A DNA stretch of 64,000 bases. Origin: Trochalopteron elliotii (lineage: Eukaryota; Chordata; Aves; Passeriformes; Leiothrichidae). The stretch covers positions 630,644 through 694,643 of the forward strand of contig JANPWX010000544.1 of NCBI GenBank assembly GCA_024734555.1, given 5' to 3'. The position numbers were made by a program, and so were the translations under genes. Shown here piece by piece: positions 49,028 through 59,848 of the stretch (positions are counted from its first letter, which is position 1; the number at the start of each line of letters is the position of its first letter). The notes beneath the pieces are model-generated. The model had not been told where the DNA came from. It did no database searches and saw nothing but the letters and a program-made list of their open reading frames with translations.

Positions 49028-51013
49028 CAGGCTCTCTTCCCAAATAGACTTCTGCCAGATTAAACAATTCCATGAGCTGGGATTTGGTTGCTCTGAGGTG
49101 AGCCTGGTGCTGCCCTGTGGATGGTTAGCCCAGAAATGGGATGTTTTGTGTCATCAGGTTGGGTTTTCCAGTCCTCAGAGTTCAACCAGCCACTTTTCCC
49201 CTGTATAAATTCTGAGGCACCTGCAGCTGGTGCCCTTTTTCCTGGTCACTCCACTCCTCCCACACCATAGGGCAGTCAGCACTGGAGTGAGCAGTTTGCA
49301 TCCTCCTCTGCCTCTGACAGGCTCAGGGTGCTGTGAGGCCTCAGGGTTGTGTGTCTGGCCATGCCTGGGGTGGGAGATGCACAAAGTTCACAGAATCACA
49401 GAATGCCCTGAGCTGGAGGGATCCACAAGGTTCATCAACGTACACAGCTCCTAAGTTCAGTGCTTCCAAAATCTGAGTCATTGGTTAATAAGGGGAAAAA
49501 AACCTTTAGCCAGGAGTGTGTTTGATACCTGTGGGATTAACAAATTAATGGTTTTCTGCTCCTGAAGATGGATCCCCAATGCCTGCACCCACTGCCCTGC
49601 CTGGGGCAGCTGTGTCAGGGTGCAGAGCCTCTCTCTCCTCTTTTATTCCCCTGCCTAAAGTCAGAGAAAGCTTTTCCCTTCATTCCCCCTCTCTTCCCCA
49701 TCAAGCAGGGCTGCAGAGATTCAGGCTTTACTTCCAGGCACATGCAAGTGGTTTATACCAGAAAGCTCAATATTCCCTGGAGCCTCATCCCTCCAAAATC
49801 AAATTTTTCTCCTCACCAAGGTCTCACTCCACTCCCTGTGTGCTGTCCTGCATTGCAGGCAATCCCATCACTGCTCTTACTCAGACCTGCAGTTGAAATA
49901 AAATGCTTCTTTGAACAGAAAACCTTTTTCCCAGAGTTGGCCACAGCAACAGAAACAGTGGATAGGGATGTTCTCCCTCATGGACCATGGCCACTCTCCC
50001 TCAGCCTTCAGCTGAGGCTGGGCAGTGCTGCATGGGGACCAAACCCTCTGCTAGAGCTGCTGGAAAATGCCTTTTTCAATGTCAGGGCTCAGTCTGCTGG
50101 GGAGAAAAGCTCTTTGATCCATTTTCCTGGCATTTGCAACAGAAGTGCAGCACAACCCTGTTCCTGTGGGAATTTGCTACTCGATATCCCATGCTGTTCA
50201 AGGTGAGCTGGGGCTAAGCTGCCTGGAGATCAGAACAACAGAGGCAGATCAGCTCTTCTTTAGGCCATAAAATATTCTCAGGCACGATTTTGGGTCAGGA
50301 AAAGGTGTGGTGGGACAAGCAAGAGCCTCCAGCCTCTCTGTCCTGCTTGGAGGGGGCCTGTGCTGGAGGTAAAACAAACCACTCCAAAAATCACCATATT
50401 GCAGTCCACAATATTTTGGCTCCAGCTGTCACAGGGGTGGCTGGCACATCTCACCCCTCATCCAGCCTTTCCAGCAGCCCCTGCCTGCCATGAAAACAGC
50501 ACCAATTTGATCCTGTTGCTTTTTAGTCTCCTGACCAACATTATTCCCAAATTATAGCTCTGGAAAGGATTTTGACATCCTCAGCAGGAGTGGGGGGGGA
50601 TGAGGAGGAGATTGTGAGCCCAGCCCCACAGAGCTGTAAATAGTTAACTGCTAAAAGCTGGGTGAATTACTCTGAGCATTCAATTCTGGGATCTGGGAAA
50701 GCTCATTTTTGGTCTTCATGGACTGTTTTCTCTGAAAACAAGTTTTATAGTGTCTAAAGGCCTAGAGCATTATCAACTGATGTAGGAAACTGCCAAGTCT
50801 GCTTATCAAACACAGGAAACTGTGATCCTATAGGAGAAATCCACCCTCCCTAGTGTCACTGACTGCCATGCCAGCATCCCCACAGCCCCGTGGGTTTATT
50901 GAGGGGAATGGTTGTGTGCAGCCAGCTCTGAAAAAACAGCCAGTGTCACCTCTGAGTCCCCAGCAGGGACAGCCCAGGTAAGGCACTGGGAGCAGTGTGG
51001 GGTCTTCTCCAAG
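49028..51013. other. mostly unique non-coding sequence
   Basis: Apart from the short CR1 tail at 49389-49452 no repeat was recognised. The plus-strand frame at 49568-50206 has 212 codons but no domain, signal peptide or splice support, and is likely a chance frame. Confidence 0.4.
49389..49452 (-). mobile_element. short CR1 LINE 3' tail (antisense)
   Basis: CACAGAATCACAGAATGCCC followed by TGAGCTGGAGGGATCCAC and AAGGTTCATCAACG. This matches the variant CR1 subfamily tail with 'AGTTGGAAGGGACCCAC'. Only about 64 bases survive. Confidence 0.75.
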
Positions 51014-51019
51014 GGATCC

Positions 51020-51579
51020 TGTTGGAATCCTGGGCACTGAGAATTTTGGGCTTTCTGCTCTAGCAGGCACTGACCCCCAAGCAAACACTGCATTGGACCT
51101 GAGGCCATGGAACAGGCTTCCAAAATTGAGTGACAGCACTGGGATTGTGGGTGTGGAGTTTGAATAGAAGTGTGTGATATCACAGGGTGCAAAACTTAAG
51201 ATTTCAGTATATAGTAATAGATATAAAACAAGATGGAGCATTTAGGGTGTTGGCTATGTTCTTCTTCTTTCACCTTCTTCATGGGTTTGGGTGGTGTTTT
51301 GTAATTGGGTGAAAAAATCCACATTGTGGACCACAGCTGTTTGGTTATTGGGCTAAAAGTAAAAAAAAATATAGGTGTCATCTCATAATTGCATAATTAA
51401 TGCTTAAAAGACCTTGGAGAAAGTTAGAGACAGAGCCATTTTCTACCTTGTTAGCCAGAGCTCACAACTCCTGAGACTGTAACATAGACAAGAATTAATA
51501 AACATCTGAGTCGGAACACGAAATCTGTGTCTCTTGAGCATTTAATCCCAGCTCTAACAGAAGGAGATAAAAACCAACA
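51020..51579 (+). mobile_element. solo LTR, family A copy 3 (560 bp)
   Basis: Begins TGTTGGAATCC and ends AAAACCAACA, with perfect 6-base duplications GGATCC at 51014-51019 and 51580-51585. AATAAA at 51497-51502 marks the poly(A) region. Internal blocks shared with copy 4 include GGCACTGACCCCCAAGCAAA and GTGTGTGATATCACAGGGTG. No flanking gag/pol/env sequence, so it is a solo LTR left by LTR-LTR recombination. Confidence 0.95.
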
Positions 51580-51585
51580 GGATCC

Positions 51586-53270
51586 AACCTACAGGGAAGG
51601 TGACCTGGTGGAGGGAGCAGTGATGGATGTGGCAAAACAAAGTCCATACCCCATAATGTGTTGCAAAGATGGGCTTCATCTCCCCTGAGAGCTGGGAGGT
51701 GCCACTGGCTCCTCCCAGTGTCCCTGTCCCCTGGGGGACACAGCCAGGGGACCCCAGGGTGACACAGTCCCTTTCCATCTTCCTCTCACACCTGAAATCC
51801 TTCCTCTTGCCCAACCAGGTTAACATTCCCCAGCTTCTCTCTCAGCTCCCATAATAATTGATACAGCTGGAAAATACAAGTCGTAGGGGGTTGATTTCCT
51901 TCCTGGGGGAATGTTGTTGTTCCATGGCATGGCTTTCCTCCCCAAGCTCTTTGTAAGTGCCCCCCTGCACATCCCTGAGGGACTGCTGAGGTGCTCAGGT
52001 GCTTCATCAGGGGCACTTACTTAATTACCTTGAAGTGAAATCTGGCCTCCTTTTCTAGCCCAAAATTCAGGCATGACTTAAGGAAAACACAAAAAAAAAC
52101 CCCAAAAAACAAGCATTTTCCTTTTCTGCTTGAAACTGGAGGGGGATTGACTGAAACAAGCTGCTGAAGTGGGCTCAAAATTAGGGACAACTCATCTGTC
52201 TGTCACTTCCTGACACATGGAGCACAGCACACATCCACCAGCCCCAATCCTGCTCCAGCTTTGGCGTCAAGCAGGCGGCTGCACCTCGCAGTGAGGCAGG
52301 TCTGGAGGACAAGCATCCCTGCTCCACGGGGAGTGGAACCCTTCCCAACCACTCCTAACAGCCAAGTCACCTCGAAAAAGACATCAATGCCCCCAGGAGC
52401 AGGGCTGGAGCTGTGTTTCTGTGTCATCTTCTCTGGTAATTGTCACTTGTTTGGGCCTGTGGCGCCTTGGCAGCCAGGATGGGTAGGCAATAATGTAGCA
52501 GCTTATTAATTATGCTGCTTTATAAACTCTCCATCTTATCTACAAGCAGATCCTTACTCTGACGAGGAGCCTGTGCAGGCAGGCACAGCCAGCTACAAGG
52601 TGTTATTAATTGTAGCACATGGCTGTTTACAGAGATACAACCCCGCTCCCACCTCCAAAGGGATTAAACGAGACCTCTCCCAGAAAACGTGTGTGAAAAA
52701 TGGACCTAAAATGAAATCCTTCACCACGATGCTATTTTTAAGCCAGAATTGCATTTTCGCTCTACAGGCACATCAGCCCCGCAGCAGGGGCGTTAGATTA
52801 AACTGCAAAATTTAAATAAATGACACTTTAAAAATGCCCTGGAGCCAGGCAGCTCCCGGAGATGAGATGTCTGCAGGGAGAGAGCAGCAGCGTGGTTGTG
52901 GTGTGGGCATCTCTCCTGCCTGGGGAAGCTGCTCTGCTCAGCCCAGCCCCCAGAGCCCCACCAGAGCTGGGGCAAAGACTCTTCTTTCCCTGTGCAGGGC
53001 TCAGATAATCCTGGCACATCACAGAGCAGCTGGAAGAGCTGGAAATTTGCTTTTAAGGTGACCATGACTCACATTGCTGTGGTCAGAAATGACCCAGCAC
53101 AAGAGCTGGCACAGCTTCCCCTGTCCCATTCCGTTCTGGGAGCCCATTCTGTTTTCCCAACATTCATCCAGAGGGTTTTTACTTCTTGTCTTGGGCTGCA
53201 ATGCAAGATGGAACTAAAAGTATGTATTTTGTTACCATCTGTTGAAACCAGTTGGAGAGGTGTTTTTTCT
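51586..53270. other. unique non-coding sequence
   Basis: No gene was recognised. Contains the best candidate regulatory element of the window at 52440-52830. Confidence 0.4.
52440..52830. promoter_or_regulatory. candidate conserved enhancer-like element
   Basis: Unique sequence with two separate TTATTAAT cores (AGCTTATTAATTATGC and GTGTTATTAATTGTAGC), ATCTTATCTAC (GATA-like), several retained CpGs and no repeat content, between LTR-rich flanks. Survival of a repeat-free 390-base block here suggests constraint. That remains an inference. Confidence 0.3.
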
Positions 53271-53276
53271 CTTCTA

Positions 53277-54000
53277 TGACCCATTCCCCATAACTCCGGG
53301 GGGAGGGGATGGGTGTCTTCTGTTAAAGAAGATTAAAAAAAACTTATAGAAGATTTTTTTTTAAATTATATAAAAATAAACAAAAATTTAAAAAGTAGAT
53401 GGGCCAGCTGTTAAATGCAGCTGGGGCAGAGTTCTTTATCCCTTCCAGGACCCATCCTCCCCCCAGGGGATCTCTGCTGTCCATGGGCCATCCAGGCTCA
53501 CTGCAGGGCTGAGACAATTCCATCATCCCACCCCGGGGGAGGAGCCCAGCATTCCCACCTGGATCAAAGCTGGCATTCAGAGCAGCAGCACAGCCTGTGT
53601 GCACTGGATTGCCAGAGGGAGCCCAGACCCATCTCAGCACCACTGGACCTTCAGAGGGAAACTACACCCTTCTACAGGGTCATCTCTGCTCCAACAGAAC
53701 CACATCTGTTACTCCAGGAGGACTGGACTGGACTGACACCAACACCCTGACCAACGGGGGTCAGGTTGTGTTCTGTCCGTGGGTTTTTGGGTTGTTTTGG
53801 GTTTTTTTTCATACTACTACATTTGTATTTTTAATATTCCTAGTAAAGAATACCAAATATTATTCCTATTCCCATATCTTTGGCTGAAAACCCCTTGATT
53901 TCAAAATTATAATAATTCAGAGGGAGGGGGTTTACATTCTCCATTTCAAGGGAAGCTCTGGCTTTTCCCTGGCAGACACCTATCTTTCCAAACCAGGACA
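53277..54000 (+). mobile_element. LTR-like element, family C (724 bp)
   Basis: TGACCCATTCC to AAACCAGGACA, flanked by CTTCTA (53271-53276) and CTTCTT (54001-54006), a 5-of-6 target-site match. The 3' third, with T-rich sequence then TTCCTAGTAAAGAA and TTCCTATTCCCATATC, has the look of an avian LTR U3/R/U5 region as I recall it. No internal retroviral sequence and no second copy in the window. The 5' boundary is less certain than the 3' one. Confidence 0.65.
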
Positions 54001-54006
54001 CTTCTT

Positions 54007-54616
54007 TCTGCCCTCTTCCATCAGTTGGGTTTTGCACAGGCTCAGAAATTTGACTGAAATATGGGGAAGTCCTCAACCCTCAGAGAATGTTATATTGATA
54101 AACTTCTTCGTTCTTATTAGCATTTTCCTAAGAAATGTTTTGTCCTCTCTGGTAGGCAAAGTGTCCCTATTTCCCTGAAATACCCAGGCTGCCCTCAGCC
54201 CCAGCCTCCCCTCCTGGAGCTGTTGTGACAACACAGACACTCATTTTTACAGAACAACTCACCCTTACTGATGTCAAATGTTGTTAAAATAATCTTCTTA
54301 GAAAGCTGCTAGATTTATGGTTACTTTTTACTGCCAGTTTTTTTTTTTTTTTTTAAGAAAATCAATCCTTTTGTATTTTCCCCTTTGAAAAATTCCTCCA
54401 GTAAATTTCCTCCTCTGAACTGCTCTGACAGAAATCACTTCCCTGCCCTTTCTGCTTTTCAAGAAATGGGAAAATCGCAGGCAATAAATGGCAAACCTCT
54501 GAGCCTCATTGACAGAAATGAGATGGTTCAGAAAAACAAGTATTATTTATAGTTATCACTATTTTCCTAGTTTGTTCCTGTTTTTCACCTGTGTCTCCTG
54601 AGCTGTGCTACATCTC
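54007..54616. other. unique sequence between LTRs
   Basis: No gene was recognised. Includes a T-run near 54338-54353. Confidence 0.4.
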
Positions 54617-54622
54617 TGGGAT

Positions 54623-55179
54623 TGTTGAAACCCTGGGCACTGAGAATTTTAGACTTTCTGTGCTGACAGGCACTGACCCCCAAGCAAACACTGAATTTGA
54701 CATGAGGCCTTGGAGCAGGCTTCCAAAATTGAGTAACACTGGGATTATGGGTGTGTAGTTTGCATAGAAGTGTGTGATATCACAGGGTGGAAAACTTAGA
54801 GTTTAAGGGTTTAGAATATAGTACTATATACAAGGCAAGATGGAGGATTTAGGGCAGAGGCTGAGTCCTTTTTCACCTTCTCCATGGGTCTGGGTGGGAT
54901 TTTGTGATTGGGTAGAAAAATCCACATTGCAGGCCACAGGTGGTTGTTTATTGGGTTAAAAGTAAAAATAATTTAGGTGTCATTTCTTAATTGGACAGTT
55001 TATCCTTAAAAGGCCTTGTAGAAAGAGAGATGGGGGGACATTTTTTAGTTTGTTAGCTGGAAGTGCTGTAGAACTCAGGGTTTGTGAGACTGTAATAGAG
55101 ATAAGAAATAATAAACATCTGAGTCCGAATAAGAAATACCTTCTCCAGCATTTAATCCTGACCCTGGCAAAAAAAAACA
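54623..55179 (+). mobile_element. solo LTR, family A copy 4 (557 bp)
   Basis: Begins TGTTGAAACCC and ends in an A-run plus CA. Flanks TGGGAT (54617-54622) and TGTGAT (55180-55185) match at 5 of 6 bases, a slightly decayed target-site duplication. AATAAA at 55110-55115. Collinear with copy 3 over its whole length. Confidence 0.92.
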
Positions 55180-55185
55180 TGTGAT

Positions 55186-56437
55186 GGCATTTTTGGCTTT
55201 TTTTCTGATGTTATTGTCAGTGACACGGGATGACATCCCACCTCCCAGTGATGGTGTGGCAGCTCAGATCCCTGTTTGCTGGAGTGCACCAGGGGCTGCT
55301 CAGGAATTCCCCAGCCCTGCTGCTGGGGGAACAGGCAAGTGGTTAACTGGGATCCCCAGCTGCTCCAGAGGCTGGAGGGTGACTCAGTGCTTGCATCAGG
55401 CTCTGAGAGTTCAATTGCTTTTGTCCTTGTAGGGAACGGCGTTATCAGCCCGGCTGCTGCACATGACAAGCAGCTCCTCAATCATTTTATGCAAAAGTTC
55501 ACAGTAGGACAGTTTTATTTTTGGATATGGCAATGAGTGAAAGTTTGGCAGGAGGAAGCAGGATTTGGATGGAGGAAATCAGACAGGGCTCCACCCCACG
55601 TCTCTCCAGCTTGGGGGATTTTGGATTTGAGCACCGACGCCTGTTTTCTTTGCACACAGCAGAGCTTTGGGACTGAAGCCCCAAAGAAGACATCGATAAA
55701 AACAACACTTAAGAGGCTTTTGGGGGAGCCAAACCCCCCTCTAACACTTCCCTGGGTGTCACTGGGGAGGGCCACCAAGTGACCCCACCTGGAGGGACAC
55801 CAGAGACCCCACCCTGTCCCTTGCAGCTCACACCAAGTGTGAGGCCACCCCAAATCCCACCAACAAAACACCCCTGCAGGAAGATGACTGCAAAACCTCA
55901 GTCCAACCAGGAGCTCTGCTGTCATCTCTACATCCATCAGATGCACCTTGTAGGAGGGGAGAAGGCCTGAGATTAGATTGCACTGCAGTCTCCAAGAAAA
56001 ACTGCTTTTTCATGACAAAAGTGATGAATTGCTGTCCATTTGGGGAAGATCACATCTGTGTGTGTGGCAGTCAGAGCAGTTCAGTGCTCTGAGACTGAGG
56101 GTGATGAATCAGTAGTGTGGGGCCTGGAATTCATCCAAGGGAGGAAAAAAATCTCTATTTCATACATATATAAACACATACCTCCCCGCATGGGTATCTT
56201 GAGTCTGAAACCCATTTTCTGCTGCCCAAAGAGAGTGGGAAGCATTCTCTCATTTAATGTTTTCCTTTAAATAACCCAAGATTTTACCTACTCCTGCTCA
56301 CACCTTTTTTTGCATCCAAGACAGGATGGGATGAGGATGAGGATGAGGATGAGGGAAGTTAATGATGCCCCATTTAATGAGGTTTCATTAATAAACTGTT
56401 TATCTCAGTGGCATGTTTTTTCCCAGACTGTGACTGG
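55186..56437. other. unique non-coding sequence
   Basis: No gene was recognised. A (GATGAG)n repeat lies at 56327-56355. Confidence 0.4.
56327..56355. repeat. (GATGAG)n hexanucleotide repeat
   Basis: About four GATGAG units within GGGATGAGGATGAGGATGAG-type sequence. Short and imperfect at the ends. Confidence 0.85.
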
Positions 56438-56560
56438 TTTAGGTCAGACAGGGCTTGGAACAACCTGGTCTGGTGGAATGTGCCTGTGGCAGGGGCTTGG
56501 AACAACATGGGCTTTAAGGCCCCTTAGGATTCTGTGATTCTGTCATTCTATAATTGTATG
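56438..56560 (+). mobile_element. CR1 LINE 3' fragment (sense)
   Basis: AGACAGGGCTTGGAACAACC and TCTGGTGGAATGTGCCTGTG lead to the terminal GATTCTGTGATTCTGTCATT octamer repeats. A GGGGCTTGGAACAAC block occurs twice, a small internal duplication. Confidence 0.88.
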
Positions 56561-57293
56561 ATTTTACAAAAGCAGGTATTAAACACACAACCCCTTCCCC
56601 AGGCAGCGCTGTGGTTGAGACGTTAATGGAGAAGAAATTGCCAATCTATTAAAAGACATCTGCTTTTAAAGATAAACTCAGCTCACATTCCTCTTTCTGT
56701 GGTGACTCTTTCATTCCCAGGCCACCAGCTGAAAACTGCTTGGAGGGAGGCTGGGGGGGAAGCAGGGGAGATAATTCCTCCTGTGCCCCAGCCCTGTGTA
56801 GCTGCTCCCCCGGCCTGGGAGGAAAAGCTGCTGCTCTGGCATCTGCTAAAGCCTGGGCAGGTTTTAGTGCTGCTCCTCATTCATGGTGGCACCTCCAGGA
56901 GAGGCTCTGGCCATGCTGTCTCTTTGCTGTCTGGGCAGGCTGCCATGTGGGAAGGGGTCAGGATATGCAAAAGCATCACCACAACAGGCTGTAAAATACT
57001 TACAGCACCTGCAAGCTGTCAAGCCTGGGATCTGACACGACACCGCTCTTCTCTTCCCCAAACAGAGGAAAAAAACAGCATTTAAAACACTCAGAGCCTG
57101 CTAAGGGCCAAATGTCAGGTGTCTAAACATCTTTACAATGGCCTTAAGTGTTGCCTGGAGGTTTGGGGGGTTTTTTAAGCCTGTCTTTGATCCCTTGGAC
57201 AGAAGTGATCAGGGACATCTCCTGCATGCCTGTGGCAGTGGGCTGGGGGCACATTGCAGCCCAGCTCCTGGAGGAACCTCCTTCTCTGAAGAG
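56561..57293. other. unique non-coding sequence
   Basis: No gene was recognised. A G-rich patch lies at 56740-56770. Confidence 0.4.
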
Positions 57294-57457
57294 GATCCCA
57301 GAATGGTTTGTGCTTGGAGAGACCTTGAAGATCATTTTGTTCCACCCCATGCCATGGGAAAGGGCACCTTCTGCTATCCCAGGTTGTTCCAAGCCCTGTC
57401 CAACCTGGCCTTGGACACTTGCAGGGATGGGACAGCCATTCCCTTCAGTACCCCAGG
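57294..57457 (-). mobile_element. CR1 LINE 3' fragment (antisense)
   Basis: ATCCCAGAATGGTTTGTGCT, AGACCTTGAAGATCATTTTG, CAACCTGGCCTTGGACACTT and AGGGATGGGACAGCC in the standard antisense order. Truncated and moderately diverged. Confidence 0.9.
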
Positions 57458-57794
57458 AAATTCACAGTCTGTGGAATGCAGTAAATCTGGATACTGGCTG
57501 TCTTTATAAGACAGAGGTTTGGGTGGATAATTTATGAAGGATGGTAATAAAACAGACTGCACGGTTTAGATCTTAATAAAACTGTGATGCCTTTTGTCTG
57601 ATTTTATGGACAAATTTTATTAACTTAGTACCTCTGTACCAGAGAGGCCTGACAGGTTTCTTATGGCTGAGAGCTCTCCTGAACAGCAGAAGATCAGAAA
57701 CATTTAGTGGCCGACAGCAGGAGATCACAAACCCCCTTGCAAATCCATCCTCCTCAGCTGGGTCAGGGCTGGGATGGAGCTGCAGGAGTGTGAA
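57458..57794. other. unique spacer between CR1 fragments
   Basis: No gene or repeat was recognised. Confidence 0.4.
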
Positions 57795-57968
57795 AATCAC
57801 AGAATTATGGAATGGTTTGGACTGGGAGGGACCTTCAAGACCATCCTGCTCCACCCCCTGCCATGGGCAGGGAGACCTTCCACTGTCCCAGGTTGCTCCA
57901 AGCCCCATCCAACCTGGCCTGGGACAATTCCAGGAGTGGGGCAGCCACAGCTTCTCTGGAGGAGCTGC
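57795..57968 (-). mobile_element. CR1 LINE 3' fragment (antisense)
   Basis: AATCACAGAATTATGGAATG opens it. CCCCCTGCCATGGGCAGGGA and CCATCCAACCTGGCCTGGGA follow, ending near CACAGCTTCTCTGGAGGA. Same orientation as the fragment 500 bases upstream but an independent insertion. Confidence 0.93.
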
Positions 57969-58567
57969 TGGCCTGGAGCCACCCCGGCTGGCAGCCAGGG
58001 CTGGCAGCACTCAGGGACAGCTGGTGCCTGGGAGCACGGGGAATTAGGAAGGGTTTGCTAACAAATCTCATTCCAAGCCATAATCAGCAGTGCTCAAGCA
58101 CCCATCCACAGCCTCCCTGTCCCACCCCCACACCTCACATCAGAGTGTTACCCAAAAATGTGGGGATGAGTCCCCACGCTGGCTGTGTGGCTGTGACAGA
58201 AGGATATCCCTGCTGGAGGATTCATGGGGGTGGGATGAGACCACAGCAGCCATGGGTGGAGACCCTTGGAGACACCCCAAAACCAGCTCTGCTTGCCCTG
58301 CCCAGCCCAGCTCCTTCCTCCCAGGGACAAAATCCAGGTGAGAGCAACAGGTCTCAGCGTGCTGCCCTTCCTCATCCCAGCTGGTTCATGGATGTGTTTA
58401 TCTGCTACTAATTATCCAAATGATTTGTATCTCCTCTAGGACTAGGCCCAGCTCCCCTCTGTGAGTGATCCCCCACCCATTTGTGCCTGCCTCCTTAAGT
58501 TCATTTAGGTGAATTTCTGAGGTGCTGATTCTGACACTTGTGTGCAAGACTTTGCACCCTCCACCAT

Positions 58568-58636
58568 GGCCATGGGATGGGGGAAATGGCCTTGGGATGG
58601 TGAAAAGGCCTTGGGATGGGGGAAATGGCCTTGGGG
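58568..58636. repeat. ~20-bp G-rich minisatellite, about 3.5 units
   Basis: Units of the type GGCCTTGGGATGGGGGAAAT repeat at a 19-20-base period, with a GGTGAAAA variant in the second unit. Confidence 0.85.
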
Positions 58637-59538
58637 AGTTCTCTACCAGGAACAGCTGTGGGATTTATGGTGTTTTCCTTGGAGAGTTTCATCGCCCTGC
58701 ATGACACAGCCCATAGGGAGATCATCTGTGTGTTCTTTCTCTGCCCTTTCCTGCAGACAGGACAATGCAGCAGACATGGGAGGGTGGTGGGGTTTGACTG
58801 GGACCCAAACCCCACCCAAGGCATCCACACTGCTGAAGGACACGGCCAGCATCCTCCTCCCTTGTACTCCAGGGTTAAAAAAAGGGGGGGAGAAAAAGGA
58901 AAGAGAGAGCAGCAGCATTCTCCTTTTGTTGCCATAGCAGCCTTCTGGATTATTTAGACTGATAGCATTTGTAAAAATTCAACAAAGGGTAAAGGATCAC
59001 TTGGAAATGGGAGCAGATGTAACAGTGCGTGCCATATGCCACTGGGAAAAAAAAATCTATTGGCAAAGGCAGCATCATCAGAAGGAAAGCATAACCCATA
59101 TTGTGCCACGGAAAATGTCACTTTCTCTAGATTACAGGGTAGAGCTCTGGAGCAGGGAAAATTCTGCTCACATGTATAATCGTCCCCAGCACAGCGCTGT
59201 GGGGAGGTGGGCTGGCCTCCCCCCCAGGACCTGCTGAACCTCCATGTGACACAAAGGGAAGGTTGTTAACATTAAAGATTAATTAACCCTCGCACGCAGC
59301 CTAATGGAACTCACTCCTGAGAAATCCTGCCTGCACAATGGATGAATGATGAGGGGCTGTGTGAGGAGCAGAGCCCGTGGAAAGCTGCTGGCTTTACACC
59401 CTGAGCTGCTGCTGCAGCCAGCCCTGCAGTAGTGACAGAGCTTCTCAGAGCACCAGATCAAACCCAAGAGCTGCTGAAGGCTCCACAGCAGCTGGTGGTG
59501 CCTAAGGGGAGTTATCCTGAGCAGGGCTCCCAGCTCCA

Positions 59539-59583
59539 GGGAGGGAGGGGACTGGAGGCTGGGGAGGCTGTGGGTGAGGGGGA
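59539..59583 (+). other. potential G-quadruplex stretch
   Basis: Six G-tracts of three or more lie within 45 bases: GGGAGGGAGGGG at 59539-59550, then tracts at 59561, 59572 and 59578. Loops of one base separate the first three tracts. Folding is an inference from the tract pattern. Confidence 0.55.
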
Positions 59584-59726
59584 GCTGCTCCCCAGCATCA
59601 ACCTCATCCCATTGCTCCAGGAAAGCACAGCCCAGTGCTCCTCATGAGTCCAGCCAACACCAGAGTCCTGCCAGAAAGGCATGTGGGGGATGAACAGAGG
59701 CCAGCACACCCAAAATGTGCATGGAT

Positions 59727-59848
59727 GAGGTTGGACAAGGCTTGGAGCAACCTGGGATGGTGGAAAGTGTCCTGCCCCTGCAGGAGGGTTGGAATGAAAT
59801 GAGTTTTAAGGCTTTTCTCAACCCAAACTGCACTGTGATTCTCTGATA
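59727..59848 (+). mobile_element. CR1 LINE 3' fragment (sense)
   Basis: AGGTTGGACAAGGCTTGGAG, GGTGGAAAGTGTCCTGCCCC and CAACCCAAACTGCACTGTG then ATTCTCTGAT form the sense 3' terminus. A minus-strand open frame of 339 codons (59642-60661) ends within this CR1 antisense sequence and is not credible as a gene. Confidence 0.92.

Larger units (their letters stand above)
57969..59726. other. mostly unique non-coding sequence
   Basis: No gene was recognised. Contains the 20-bp minisatellite at 58568-58636 and a G-quadruplex-prone stretch at 59539-59583. Confidence 0.4.

Noticed and set aside
49568..50206. 212-codon plus-strand open frame
   Set aside because: No domain, signal peptide, Kozak support or splice context. 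Overlapping frames of similar quality exist.
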